Source of the DNA: Penium margaritaceum
Lineage: Eukaryota; Streptophyta; Zygnematophyceae; Desmidiales; Peniaceae
Reading direction: 5' to 3'
DNA: 26,206 bases
Assembly: GCA_023375785.1 (NCBI GenBank)
Contig: SZWC01006725.1
Coordinates: 66,027-92,232, forward strand
The notes beneath the pieces are model-generated. The model worked only from the letters and a program-made list of their open reading frames with translations. It was not told the DNA's origin and made no database searches. A program made the position numbers and the translations under genes. Positions 1 to 9,440 of the stretch are shown here, piece by piece (the stretch's first letter is position 1; each line of letters opens with the position of its first letter).

Positions 1-22
1 CACCATGATCCAATACCGTAGT

Positions 23-47
23 AGCAGGGTCCACCTTGGACCCTGCT
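23..47. repeat. Perfect 11-bp inverted repeat, 3-nt loop
   Basis: AGCAGGGTCCA at 23-33 is followed by the loop CCT and then its exact reverse complement TGGACCCTGCT at 37-47. The stem is GC-rich and would form a stable hairpin in RNA or single-stranded DNA. There is no T-tract after it, so it does not look like a Pol III or bacterial terminator. Function unknown. Confidence 0.85.
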
Positions 48-255
48 GTCAGATAGTATGCATGCATGGAGATATGGCTTAGGTGAGTTGGCTAACATCC
101 ACACGTGTAGTCTGGGTCGATGCATGTACGAAAAAAAAAAAAAGTGCCGAGGGTCGAAATGTCAGTCTCGAGAAAATACCGAGTCCAGGCCTTCCGGATG
201 TCCCCCAGACCCAGATTGTGTTATGGGTGGTCTCCGGTTACCCCACCCCCCCACA

Positions 256-282
256 TCCACATCGATGTTACATCGATGTGGA
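256..282. repeat. Perfect 12-bp inverted repeat, 3-nt loop
   Basis: TCCACATCGATG at 256-267 is separated by TTA from its exact reverse complement CATCGATGTGGA at 271-282. It lies just downstream of a C-rich run and only 10 bp before the next hairpin. Function unknown. Confidence 0.85.
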
Positions 283-291
283 CCGCGGTGC

Positions 292-325
292 CGTTGTCGT
301 TGTAGTGGCCCTACAACGGACAACG
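292..325. repeat. 14-bp inverted repeat with one bulge
   Basis: CGTTGTCGTTGTAG at 292-305 pairs with 311-325 across the loop TGGCC. One extra G on the right arm forms a bulge. It ends 14 bp before the start of recognisable copia RNase H coding sequence, so it marks the left breakpoint of that element. Confidence 0.8.
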
Positions 326-338
326 AAGTCAACATTGC

Positions 339-791
339 TTGCTACGACTGACATGCTACACTGACGCGGACTGGGGAGGACGGATTGATGACAGGAAGTC
401 CACCTCAGGGTTTGTTTGTCTTCTCAATGGTGGTGCGGTCTCGTGGGCAAGCAGGAAGCAGGACTGCGTCTCGCTTTCTACTGCTGAGGCGGAGTACATT
501 GCACTCTCTGAAGTGTGGAAGGAAACACAGTGGCTTCGCAGTTTGCTTGATGAGATCAAGGCACCACAAGAGGAAGCAACGGTCATCCGCATCGACAACC
601 AAAGTACCATCGCTATGGCAGAGGACGACATGATCTCCCGGCGTACAAAGCACATCGATATTCGGTACCACTACTCACGTGACCTTATCGCCAAGGCTGT
701 CGTGGAACTGGAGCACGTCGCAACCAAGAAAATGCTTGCCGACTTCTTGACAAAGCCGCTAGACAAGGACTTGCATGTTGCAGGTGCTTGA
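339..791 (+). CDS. Ty1/copia Pol fragment, RNase H domain (5'-truncated)
   Basis: This is the C-terminal RNase H region of a Ty1/copia polyprotein, which in an intact element degrades the RNA strand during reverse transcription. The 150-residue frame opens with the family motif YTDADWGG (about residues 7-14), followed by DDRKSTSGFV, then STAEAEYIAL, RIDNQST, RTKHIDIRYHYSRD and finally ADFLTKPLDK near the C-terminus. The acidic residues expected of the catalytic site (Asp in DADW, Glu in AEAEY, Asp in IDNQS) are all present, and the domain ends at its normal place with TGA at 789-791. There is no ATG: the frame starts internally, because integrase and reverse transcriptase, normally upstream, are absent. 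A polypurine tract and LTR-like DNA follow, as expected for the 3' end of a copia element. It is a dead fragment with a well-preserved domain. Confidence 0.93.
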   Translation: MLRLTCYTDADWGGRIDDRKSTSGFVCLLNGGAVSWASRKQDCVSLSTAEAEYIALSEVWKETQWLRSLLDEIKAPQEEATVIRIDNQSTIAMAEDDMISRRTKHIDIRYHYSRDLIAKAVVELEHVATKKMLADFLTKPLDKDLHVAGA

Positions 792-910
792 GGAGTCGGC
801 ATGGTGGATGCAAGAGATGAGAACTAAAGACCAAGAAAACTGACATGCACATACACAACCTAGAGCTACAGGTTCATGCCAAAGAAAAACTACCACAGCA
901 GATGGCCTAA

Positions 911-925
911 GGTGCAAGGGAGAGA
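911..925 (+). other. Polypurine tract of copia element
   Basis: GGTGCAAGGGAGAGA is purine-rich and sits directly before TTGTTG. This reproduces the usual plant copia arrangement of a GGGAGA-type tract followed by an LTR starting TGTTG. In the family it primes plus-strand DNA synthesis. Confidence 0.65.
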
Positions 926-1052
926 TTGTTGTTCTTCTATGCCCCATGGCCACTACTATGGCTTGACGGACAGGTTGGGCATGCACTGCTCCCTTGGAGT
1001 AAGTCCCCCAAACCTTGTTCGTGGTGCAATTCCAAGCGAGACACCAGAAGTG

Positions 1053-1129
1053 TAGCACAACGGATAGCATGTTGGACTTAGGGACAACAGGTCCTGTGAT
1101 CGAGCCTTGATGTGCGCAGGAGGTTTTTT
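1053..1129 (+). other. Decayed tRNA-like sequence inside the LTR
   Basis: TAGCACAACGG at 1053-1063 resembles an internal Pol III A box. The following GGATAGCATGTTGGACTT resembles the D-arm and anticodon region of plant arginine tRNAs. GTGATCGAGCC at 1096-1106 resembles a weakened B box, and a T6 run follows at 1124-1129. The anticodon stem TGTTG/CAACA would close an abnormal 10-nt loop, and the T-stem does not pair. It cannot be a functional tRNA and may be coincidental or a relic tRNA-derived insertion. Confidence 0.25.
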
Positions 1130-1289
1130 GACCTTCTAGCACAGGGGAAGTTTCTTAGACATTTCTCCATGCGTGAGGAGAGTGCGCCACTTGGCGGTGG
1201 ATGCGCCAATTGGCGGACTGGTGAGGTGGTGTGGAGTGACCACCCCAAAAGTGTCACTACCCACACACCTTAGAAGCCAGGCCTAGGAC

Positions 1290-1296
1290 TATATGT
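1290..1296 (+). promoter_or_regulatory. Possible TATA box in the copia LTR
   Basis: TATATGT lies in the middle of the putative LTR, where the U3 promoter of a copia element is expected. A second candidate, TATAAA, lies at 1373-1378. Both are assigned by position and motif only. Confidence 0.3.
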
Positions 1297-1612
1297 ACCA
1301 GGCTCATTCCTCATTCTAATTACACAATCTGGCCTTAGATGCTCCTCACAGAGTTGTCCAACTAAGGAACAGTATAAAGAAGACACTGGTTGGTCTAAGC
1401 CCCAGGAGTTAGTCTTTGACTAGCACCTCGCGCGAAAGTGACCAAGTGTTAAGTGGACACAGTTGCTAGCAAGTGATTGCCTAGGAACTGCTCAGTGTGG
1501 AACCGTGATCCTGAGGGTAATATCTTCTCCTAGCTGAAATGCTAGGAGCGGACGGCAGGTGCTATTGTGTCGGCCCTGTTTTTCTAGTCCGTTTGCCTCA
1601 GGCCGGTTGACA

Positions 1613-2744
1613 CTATGATCTGTTAGCGTTGACCACACATTGTGAAATCATTTGGTCATGGTCAGTGGCATATGCCTACATTGGTTGGTCATTGTGCATG
1701 ATAGCCACACCATTCCACTACTGAATGAAGGTCTTAGTACTTGCTAGCTGGAAACTAGTGTTCCTAAACCTTTGTTTTACCCTCTGACCATTTGTGACAC
1801 GTCTTATGAGCTATCAACGTTGACCACACATAGTGAGTTTCTTTGGTCATTGTCAGTGACATATGCCTACTTTGGTTGGTCATAGTCCATGGTAGCCACA
1901 CCGTGCCACTACTTATTAAAGCTCTTTGTACTTGCTAGTTGATACCTCGTATTTCAAAACCATTGTCCCCCCCTTTGACCATTTGTGACTCGTGTTATGA
2001 GTTTTCAACGTTGACCACACATAGTGAAATTGTTTGGTCATGGCTAGTGACATATGCCTACTTTGGATGGTCATTGTGCATGATAGCCACGCCGTGCCAC
2101 TACTTATTGAAGGTCTTTGTACTTGCTAGACAAACAATATTATTTCAAAACAATTATTTCCCCCTATGAACGTTTGTGACTCGTATCATGAGTTGTCAAC
2201 GTTGACCACGCATAGTGATATTCTTTGGTCATGGTCACTGACATATGCCTACTTTGGTTGGTCATTGTGCATGGTAGCCACACCGTGCCACTACTAATTG
2301 AAGTTCTTTGTACTTGATACTGAATAACTGGTATTCCCTAACCATTGTTTTCCCTTCAGACTATTGTTCACTTGTATTATGAGTTGTCAATGTTGATAAC
2401 ATGTAGTTAAACTCGTTTGTCATGGTCAGTGCCATACGCCTACTTTGGTTAGTCATTGTGCATAGTAGCCACACCGTGCTACTCTATATTGAAGGTATTT
2501 GTACTTTCTAGTCAAAAGCCAGTATTCCCAATCCAATGTTTCCCCATCTGACCATTTGTGTCTCGTTTTATGAGTCGTCAACGTTGACCACACATAGTAA
2601 AATTCTTTGGTTATGGGCAGTGACATATGCCAACTTTGGTTGGTCATTGTGCATGGTAGCCACACCGTGCTGCTACTTATTGAAGGTCTTTGTACTTGCT
2701 AGTTGATAACGAGTGTTTTTCTACCATTGTTTACCCCTCTGACT
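1613..2744 (+). repeat. 191-bp satellite array, + orientation (about 6 copies)
   Basis: A monomer of about 191 bp repeats head to tail. The landmark CAACG recurs at 1815, 2006, 2197 and 2579, spacings of 191, 191 and 2 x 191. A typical monomer runs through GACCATTTGTGACTCGT, GTCAACGTTGAC, TTGGTCATGGTCAGTGACAT, a CATATGCCTACTTTGG block, CATGGTAGCCACACCGTGCC, and a CTAGT...ACTAG inverted pair. The perfect dyad GTCAACGTTGAC is intact at, for example, 2195-2206 and 2577-2588. The array begins mid-monomer at the copia LTR edge and ends at CTCTGAC where the 20-bp satellite begins. Short open frames inside are not genes. Confidence 0.93.
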
Positions 2745-3354
2745 ATTGCTCCAGTTGTCTTGGCCTTGCACCAGTTGTCTTGGGCTTGCTCCAGGTGTAT
2801 TGGCTTTGCTCCAGTTGTCTTGGGCTTGCTTCAGTTGTCTTGGGTTTATTCCAGTTGTCTTGGCCTTGCTCCAGTTGTCTTGGCCTTGCTCCAGTTGTCT
2901 TGGGCTTGCACCAGTTGTCATGCGCTTGCTCCAGATGTCTTGGCCTTGCTCCTGTTGTCTTCGACTTGCTCGAGTTGTCAAGGGCTTGATCCAGTTGTCT
3001 TGGGCTTGCTCCAGTTGTCTTGGGCTTGCTTCAGTCATCTTGGCCTTGATCGAGTTGTCTTGGGCTTGCACCAGTTGTATTGGGCTTGCTCCAGATGTCT
3101 TGGCCTTGGTTCAGGTGTCTTGGGCTTGCTACAGTTATCCTGGGCTTGATCTAGTTGTCTTGGGCTTGCTCCAGTTGTCTTGGGCTTACTCCAGTTGTCT
3201 TAGCCTTGCTCCAGTTCTCTTGGCCTTGCACCAGGTGTCTTGGGCTTGCTCCAGATGTCTTGGCCTTGCTCCAGTTATCTTGGGCTTGCTCCAGTTGTCT
3301 TGGGCTTGATCCAGTTGTCTTTCCCTTGCTCCAGTTGTGTTGGCCTTGCTCCAA
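2745..3354 (+). repeat. 20-bp satellite array, + orientation (about 30 copies)
   Basis: Head-to-tail copies of a 20-mer close to TTGCTCCAGTTGTCTTGGGC, with a frequent TTGGCC variant. The left edge abuts a 191-bp monomer right after TGAC. The right edge runs into the copia Gag fragment with overlap at CTCCAACTGGAT. Because 20 is not a multiple of 3, every frame reads the same 20-residue peptide cycle, so the open frames are not evidence of a gene. Confidence 0.95.
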
Positions 3355-3956
3355 CTGGATGACGAGGTCTCGCAACCACTCCGACAGTGTACCTCGTTGC
3401 GGGTGTACTCGGCGACTGTGCCATAGATGCGTTCATTCTCCTCCCAACCTCCCAGCACGGTGTTGAGAGGGCTCCAACTGTTGGGTAGATCCATGCATAG
3501 CGCCATCATCTGTATCTTCATGTCAATCTTCCACCGCACATCATTGCATTGTGAGGTAAGAGACTCGATCTGCTGCATGGCAGAAATGACGTCCTCACCC
3601 TCCTCGATCCTCACCATCAAGAGTCGTTTCATTACGAAGATCTTGTTGGCTAGGGATGTTGATTGGTGGATGGAGCAGAGTTTATTCCATGCGTCAGCTG
3701 CCAGGTCGCGGCCGTGGATGTAGCCCAGCTGAGATTCATGCAGCGCAGACAACAGGAGCATCAGCGCCTCTGTGTTCTTCCTTGCGAAGGCCGCCTTATC
3801 CTCGTCTGTTGTGCTCACATCTTGAACCTCCATGCCCTTCATGAGTTCCAGCAGTCCCTTGTGCGCAAGGTAGATCTCAAAATGCCACCGCCATAGCCCA
3901 AATCTAGGGTCGTCCATGTACTTTTGGATGGGCGAGGACTTCGGCCTCTGCGCCAT
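3186..3956 (-). pseudogene. Ty1/copia Gag fragment, fused in frame to 20-bp satellite
   Basis: The true Gag part covers about residues 1-200 (3956 down to about 3355). It starts with an ATG and MAQRPKSSPI, then the WRWHFEIYLAHKGLLELM segment typical of the copia Gag (UBN2-like) fold, AADAWNKLCSIHQ, NKIFVMKRLLMVRIEEGED and ALCMDLPNSW. In an intact element this structural protein packages the RNA into virus-like particles. After GCETSSSSW the frame passes into the 20-bp satellite and continues for about 56 residues of repeats such as KANTTGARERQLDQAQ until a stop in the array. The zinc knuckle, protease and the rest of pol are absent. The break is therefore at the satellite junction. Leader and LTR-like DNA lie upstream, at higher coordinates, consistent with a genuine Gag start. 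Confidence 0.88.
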
Positions 3957-4104
3957 GTTAAACTTCTGTGATGAACAGTCTCAAACTGCAACGGTGACTT
4001 CACCCAGAGCGACACTCCCGTGCGTTGCGGAAGCCGTGAGCATCACAAGTAGGCAGGTCAGGGCTATGGGCCCATAACCCTTTGTCAGCAATGTGTCCTG
4101 GCGT

Positions 4105-4115
4105 GCTCTGATCCA
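4105..4115 (-). other. Candidate primer-binding site (initiator-Met tRNA type)
   Basis: The minus strand reads TGGATCAGAGC, which equals the common plant copia primer-binding site TGGTATCAGAGC with one T missing. It lies about 150 bp upstream of the gag ATG, a plausible position. The missing base and the lack of an adjacent LTR terminus keep confidence low. Confidence 0.4.
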
Positions 4116-4370
4116 CCTAAGTTTCCACAGCTGCTTAGTGCAAAGAGACTTCCAAGGGGGTTGTGTGCTTTGGGTCGCCACAACAACAAGGGAGCAGAAT
4201 TATGGCAGAATGCAGGTTGCGGAAACTGAGAAAGGCTGATGACCATTAATGGTTAGTTATTGTTGTGAGATGGTATCATATTCTTATAGCCTGTGATTGG
4301 AGCTTTCCAACGTATCCAAGCATGCCCTAAACAGAGCACTAGAGCCCCTGCTACGGCCGCTGGAGTAACC

Positions 4371-4392
4371 CATGGTGGAGCCATCCACCATG
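4371..4392. repeat. Perfect 9-bp inverted repeat, 4-nt loop
   Basis: CATGGTGGA at 4371-4379 pairs with TCCACCATG at 4384-4392 across the loop GCCA. It lies within the putative LTR of the minus-strand copia element. Confidence 0.75.
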
Positions 4393-4572
4393 TCCAGGAA
4401 CGGGAGTGACGGGAGGCGCTTTGACGGTGGCTTGTCCAAGCGCCCTTCCCGGCCCTCCAACATGGGGGGAGGGTTGTCTTGGTCCAGAAGACCTCCCACG
4501 TCCCTTCCTTTATGGCTCACGTGCCTTTGGAGCTCATTGAAGTCGAACTCGGACCACTGGTGGTGGTATTAT

Positions 4573-4590
4573 TCCGTCACCAATGACGGA
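4573..4590. repeat. Perfect 7-bp inverted repeat, 4-nt loop
   Basis: TCCGTCA pairs with TGACGGA across CCAA. It lies in the same LTR-like region, close to further small palindromes such as ACTCCATGGAGT at 4690-4701. Confidence 0.65.
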
Positions 4591-4795
4591 ACCCAGATTC
4601 CACCCCCCGACCATCCAAACTTCGGATGGGGCAAACTTTCTGAATTCTCAACCAAATTGAGCAAATGAAAGCTTGAAACCACATGGCAAACTCCATGGAG
4701 TCTAAATCTACAATCAGATCAAACGTTCGACCACTCCTCAGCGGTCAGGCTAGAAAAATGGCAAACGTCATCCATGGCAGGGGCACTTTTTGACA

Positions 4796-6104
4796 CGTGC
4801 CACTACATTTTCAGGGTCTTTCTACTTGCTAGTCAATAACTAGTATTTCCAAACCATTGTTTCCCCCTCTGACCATTTGTGAATTGTACTACGAGTTGTC
4901 AGCTTTGACCAAACATAGTGAAATTATTTGGTCATGGTTAGTGACATATGCCTACTTTGGTTGGTCACTGTGCATGATAGCCACACCGTGCCACTGCTTA
5001 CTGAAGTTCTTTGTACTTGCCAGTCGAAAACTAGTGTTCCCAAACCATTGTTCCTTCCTTTGACCATTTGCGACTTGTCTTATTAGTTATCAACGTTGAC
5101 CACACACAGTGAATTTCTTTGGTCATGGTTAGTGACATGTGCCTACTTTGGTTTGTCATAGTGCATGGTAGCCACACCATGCCACTACTTATTAAAGCTC
5201 TTTGTAGTTGCTAGTCAATAACTAGTATTTTCAAACCATTGTTCTCCCATTTGATAATTTTTGACTTGTATTATGAGTTGTTAACGTTGACCACACATAC
5301 TGAAATTCTTTGGTCATGGCTAGTGACATATGCCTACTTTGGGTGGTCATTGTGCATGGTGGCCACGCCGTGCCACCACTTATTGAAGGTATTTGTACTT
5401 GCTATACAAAATATATTATTTCCAAACCATTATTTCCCCCTCTGACCATTTGTGACTCGTATTATGAGTTGTCAACATTGAAAACATATAGTAAAATTCT
5501 TTGGTTATGGCCAGTGACATATGCCTGCTTTTGTTGGTCATTGTGCATGGTAGCTACACTGTGCCACGTCTTGTTGAAGGTCTTTGTACTTGCTAATTGA
5601 TAACTAGTATTCCCAACCCATTGTTTCCCCCTCTGACCATTTGTGACTCGTATGATGAGTTGTCAACGTTGGCCACACAGTGAAATTCTTTGGTCATGGT
5701 CAATGTCATGTGCCTATATTGGTTGATCATTGTGCATGGTGGCCACACCTTGACAATGTTTATTGAAGGTCTTTTTACTTTCTATTCAATAACTAACATT
5801 ACCAAATCATTGATTCCCTCTCCGACCATTTGTGACTCGTATTACGATTTGTCAGCATTGATCACACATAGTGACATTCCTCGGTCATGTTCAGTGACAT
5901 ATGCCTACTTTGGTTGGTCATTGTGCATGATAGCCACACCATGCCCCTTCTTACTGAAGGTCTTTGTACTTGTCAGTTAATACATAGCATTCCCAACCCA
6001 TTGTTTCCCCTCTTCACCATTTGTGACTCGTATGATTAGTTCTCAACGTTGACGAAGTATATTGAAATTCTTCGGTCATGGTCAGTTCCACATGTATTCA
6101 TATT
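4796..6104 (+). repeat. 191-bp satellite array, + orientation (about 7 copies)
   Basis: Same monomer as at 1613-2744, with landmarks at 5091 and 5282 again 191 bp apart. The first partial monomer, next to the LTR, carries the subtype mark GGGTCTTTCTACTTGC. On the opposite strand this corresponds to the subtype in the higher-order repeat at about 7941-9440. The array ends in a head-to-head switch at about 6105. There are no genes in it. Confidence 0.93.
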
Positions 6105-6135
6105 CTTTGGTCATGGAACTGACTAATACATGTGG
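6083..6135. repeat. Palindromic junction where 191-bp satellite flips strand
   Basis: CCACATGTATT at 6088-6098 is matched by its exact reverse complement AATACATGTGG at 6125-6135. CAGTTCC at 6083-6089 is matched by GGAACTG at 6115-6121. Left of this point the monomers read on +, right of it on -. The two pairs have slightly different centres (about 6102 and 6111), as expected for a rearranged fold-back joint rather than a clean inversion. Confidence 0.85.
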
Positions 6136-7940
6136 TCAACGATGAGAACTCATAATATGACTCACAAATGGTCAAAGGGGGAAAAAATGATTTGGGAATT
6201 CTAGGTAAAAACTGACAAGTACAAAGACCTTCAGTTAGTAGTGGCATGGTGTGGCTATCATACGCAATGACTAACCAAAGTAGGCATATGCCACTGAACA
6301 TGACCGAGGAATTTCACTACGTGTGGTCAACGTTAACAAATCATGATACGATTCACGAATAGTTGGAAAGGGAATCAATGATTTGGAAATACTAGTTATT
6401 GACCAGCAAGTACAAAGACCTTCAATAAGTACTGGTAAGGTGTGGCTACCATGCACAATGATTAACCAAAGTAGGCATGTGTCACTGACCATGACCAAAT
6501 CATTTCACTATGTGTGATCAACGTTGACAAAACTTCATACGAGTCACAAATGGTCATGGGGGGGAAACAATGATTTAAGAAAACTAGTTATTGATTAACA
6601 AGTACAAAGACCTTCAATACGTTGTGGTACAGCGTAGCTACCATGCAAAATGACAGAAAAAAGCAGGCATATGTCACTGACCATGACCAAAGAATTTCAC
6701 TATAGGTGGACAACGTTGACAACCCATAAAACAAGTCACAAATGGTGAGAGGAGGAAAAAATGGTTTGACAATACCACTTATTGAGTAGCAAGTACAAAG
6801 ACTTTCAAAATGTAGTGGCACAATGTGGCTACCATGCACAATGACCAACCAATGTAGGCATATTTCACTGACCAGGACCAAATAATTTCACTATGTGTGG
6901 TCAACGTTGACAAATCATAATATGAGTCACAAATGATCGGAGGGGGGGACCAATGATTTTGGAATACTAGTCATTGACTAGCCAGTACAATGACCTTCAA
7001 TAAGCAGTGGCACGGTGTGGCTATCATGCACAATGACCAACCAAAGCAGGCATATGTTACTAACCATGACCCAATCATTTCACTATGTGTTGTCAACGTT
7101 GCAAAATCATAATACGTGTCACAAATAATCAGAGGGACAAAAATGGTTTTAAAATACTTTTTTTCAACTATCAAGTACAAAGACCTTCAATCAGTAGTAG
7201 CACAGTGTGGCTACCATGCACAATGACCAACCAAAGCAGGCATATGTCACTGACCATAACCAAAGAATTTCACTATGTGTGGTCAACGTTGACGACTCAT
7301 AATACGAGTCAGAAATGGTCAGATGGGCGAACAATGGGGTGGGAATACCGATTATTGACTAGCGAGTACAAATAACTTCAATATGAAGGGGTACGGTGTG
7401 GCTACCGTGAACAATGACCAACCAAAGTAGGCATATGTCAGTGACCATGACCAAAGAATCTCACTATGTGTGGTCAATGTTGACCACTCATAATACGAGT
7501 CACAAATGGCCATATGAAAATAATGGTTTGGAAATAATAGTTTTTGTATAGAAAGTATAAATACCTTCAATAAGTAGTGGCACGGCATGGCTACCATGCA
7601 CAATGACCACCCAAAGTATGCATATGTCACTAGCCATGACCAACGAGTTAAACAATGTGTGGTCAACGTTGACAACTCATAATACGAGTCAAAAATGGTC
7701 AGAGGGGGGAACAATAGTTTAGAAATACTAGTTATTAACTAGCAAGTACAAAGAGCTTTAATAAGTAGTGGCACGGTGTGGCTACCATGCACTATGACCA
7801 ACCAAAGTAAGCATATGTCACTGACCATGACCAAAACAGTTTACTACGTGTGGTCAACATTGATAACTCGTAAGACGAGTCACAAATGGTCAGAGGGGGA
7901 AACAATGGTTTGAAAATACAAGTTATCAACTAGCAAGTAG

Positions 7941-9440
7941 AAAGACCCTGAATATGTAGTGGCATGGTGTGACTACCATGCACAGTGATCATCCAAAGTA
8001 GGCATATGTCAGTGTCCATGACCAAAGAATTTCACTGTGTGTTGTCAACGTTGCCAACTCATAATACGAGCCACAAATAGTCAGAGGGGGAAACAATGGT
8101 TTGAAAATACTAGTTATCAACTAGCAAGTACAAAGACCTTCAGTTAGTAGTGGCACAGCGTGGATATCATGCACAATAACCAACCAAAGTAGGCATGTGT
8201 CACTGATCATGACCAAAGAATTTCACTATGTGTGGTCAACATTGACAAATCATAACACGAGTCAGAAGTCGTCAAAGGAGGAAAACATGATTTGAGAATA
8301 CCACTTATTGACTAGCAAGTACAAGGAATTTCAAAACGTAGTGGCACGGTGTGGCTACCATGCACAATGACCAACCAATGTAGGCATATTTCACTGACAA
8401 GGACCAAATCATTTCACTATGTGTTGTCAACATTGACAAATCATAATACGAGTCACAAATGGTCAGAGGGGGAAACAATGGTTTGAAAATATGAGTTATT
8501 GACTAGCAAGTAGAAAGACCCTGAATACGTAGTGGCATGGTGTGACTACCATGCACAATTACCATCCAAAGTAGGCATATGTCAGTGTCCATGACCAAAG
8601 AATTTCACTATGTGTCCTCAATGTTCCTAACTCATGATACGAGCCATAAATAGTCAGAGGGGGAAACAATGGTTTGAAAACACTAGTTATCAACTAGCAA
8701 GTACAAAGACCTTCAATTAGTAATGGCACAGCGTAGCTACCATGCACAATGACAGAAAAAAGCAGGCATATGTCACTGACCATGACCAAAGAATTTCACT
8801 ATAGGTGGACAACATTGACAACCCATGATACGAGTCCCAAATGGTCAGAGGAGGGAAAATGATTCGAGAATACCACTTATTTACTAGCAAGTACAAAGAC
8901 TTTCAAAATGTAGTGGGACGGTGTGGCTACCATGCACAATGACCTACCAATGTCGCCATGTTTCACTGACCAAGACCAAATAACTTCACTATGTGTGGTC
9001 AACGTTGACAAATCATAATGCGATTCAGAAAAGGTCAGAGGGGGAATCAATGGGTTGAAAATACGAGTCATCGACTAGCAAGTAGAAATACCCTGAATAC
9101 GTAGTGGCATGGTGTGAATACCATGCACAATGACCATCCAAAGTAGGCATATGTCAGTGTCCACGACCAAATAATTTCACTATGTGTCGTCAACGTTGCC
9201 AACTCATAATACGAGCCACAAACAGTCGGAGGGGGATACAATGGTTTGCAAATACTAGAGATCAACTAGAAATTACAAAGACCTTCAATTAGTAGTGGCA
9301 CAGCGTGGCTACCATGCACAATGACCAACCAAAGTAGGCATATGTCACTGACCATGACCAAAGAATTTCACTATGTGTGGTCAACGTTGACAAATCATAA
9401 TACGAGTCAGAAATCGTCAGAGGAGCAAAATGGTTTAGGA
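7941..9440 (-). repeat. 573-bp higher-order repeat of three 191-bp monomers
   Basis: Diagnostic variants recur every three monomers. The mark AAGACCCTGAAT occurs at about 7941 and 8514, and as AATACCCTGAAT at about 9086 (spacings 573 and 572). A second mark, CCACTTATT with a neighbouring AATGTAGGCATATTTCAC-type variant, occurs at 8301 and 8873 (572). About 2.6 copies are visible. The second and third subtypes also occur as a pair near 6620-6960. Confidence 0.75.

Larger units (their letters stand above)
1..338. other. Hairpin-rich segment left of copia fragment, no gene seen
   Basis: No convincing coding region is present. The short open frames here have no recognisable domain and overlap each other in three frames. 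What stands out is secondary structure: three inverted repeats with short loops (listed separately) and a run of 13 A at 131-143. The copia reading frame to the right is open back only to about 306, and recognisable homology starts at about 339. This segment is therefore either unrelated DNA joined to a broken retrotransposon or a very decayed internal part of it. I cannot tell which. Confidence 0.5.
339..1612 (+). mobile_element. Ty1/copia LTR retrotransposon, 3' remnant
   Basis: The order is RNase H coding end (339-791), a 120-bp untranslated stretch, a polypurine tract (911-925), and an LTR-like segment starting TGTTG at about 927. This matches the 3' half of a Ty1/copia element. Everything 5' of RNase H (LTR, gag, protease, integrase, reverse transcriptase) is missing from the window, so no second LTR or target-site duplication can be compared. 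The right end is placed where the 191-bp satellite becomes recognisable, at about 1605-1613. Confidence 0.75.
927..1612 (+). repeat. Putative 3' LTR of the copia element
   Basis: The left edge is set by the TGTTG start right after the polypurine tract. The right edge is uncertain: a CA at about 1600 (GCCTCA) or at 1611-1612 (TTGACA) could be the terminus, just before 191-bp satellite sequence. A length near 680 bp is reasonable for a plant copia LTR. No coding frame of interest lies inside. Without the 5' LTR the boundaries are inferred, not proven by pairwise identity. Confidence 0.55.
3355..4795 (-). mobile_element. Ty1/copia retrotransposon, 5' remnant (LTR, leader, gag)
   Basis: On the minus strand the order is a TGTCA terminus at 4795 directly against 191-bp satellite DNA, LTR-like DNA, a candidate primer-binding site (4105-4115), a leader, and gag starting at 3956. 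The element is cut at 3355 by the 20-bp satellite, so about the last 80% of a normal copia element is missing. I see no obvious similarity between this LTR-like DNA and the LTR at 927-1612, so the two copia remnants are probably different families, though a pairwise alignment would be needed. Confidence 0.7.
4116..4795 (-). repeat. Putative 5' LTR of the minus-strand copia element
   Basis: The outer edge is supported by a minus-strand TGTCA at 4795 that meets 191-bp satellite sequence. The inner edge is inferred from the candidate primer-binding site at 4105-4115; no clean CA terminus is visible next to it, so this edge could be off by tens of bases. The minus-strand motif CTATAAG (4284-4290) could be its TATA box. 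The segment also holds small palindromes (4371-4392, 4573-4590, 4690-4701). Open frames in it (4284-4520 on -, 4372-4668 on +) show no recognisable domain. Confidence 0.45.

Noticed and set aside
4272..4279. TGGTATCA on the + strand, resembling a copia primer-binding site
   Set aside because: The gag at this locus is on the minus strand and no + strand element follows, so the 8-bp match is probably chance.
4284..4668. Overlapping frames on both strands in the copia LTR-like region
   Set aside because: No domain, low-complexity Pro/Ser/Gly composition, and they lie where LTR and promoter sequence is expected.
7352..7714. Recurring 60-120 codon frames in the 191-bp satellite (such as MTNQSRHMSLTMTKEFHYV on one strand, SWLVTYAYFGWSLCMVATPC on the other)
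   Set aside because: They recur only because the monomer recurs, shift frame each unit and are interrupted at random. The conserved DNA explains the conserved peptide. A frame-specific synonymous-site test would be needed to revive the idea.
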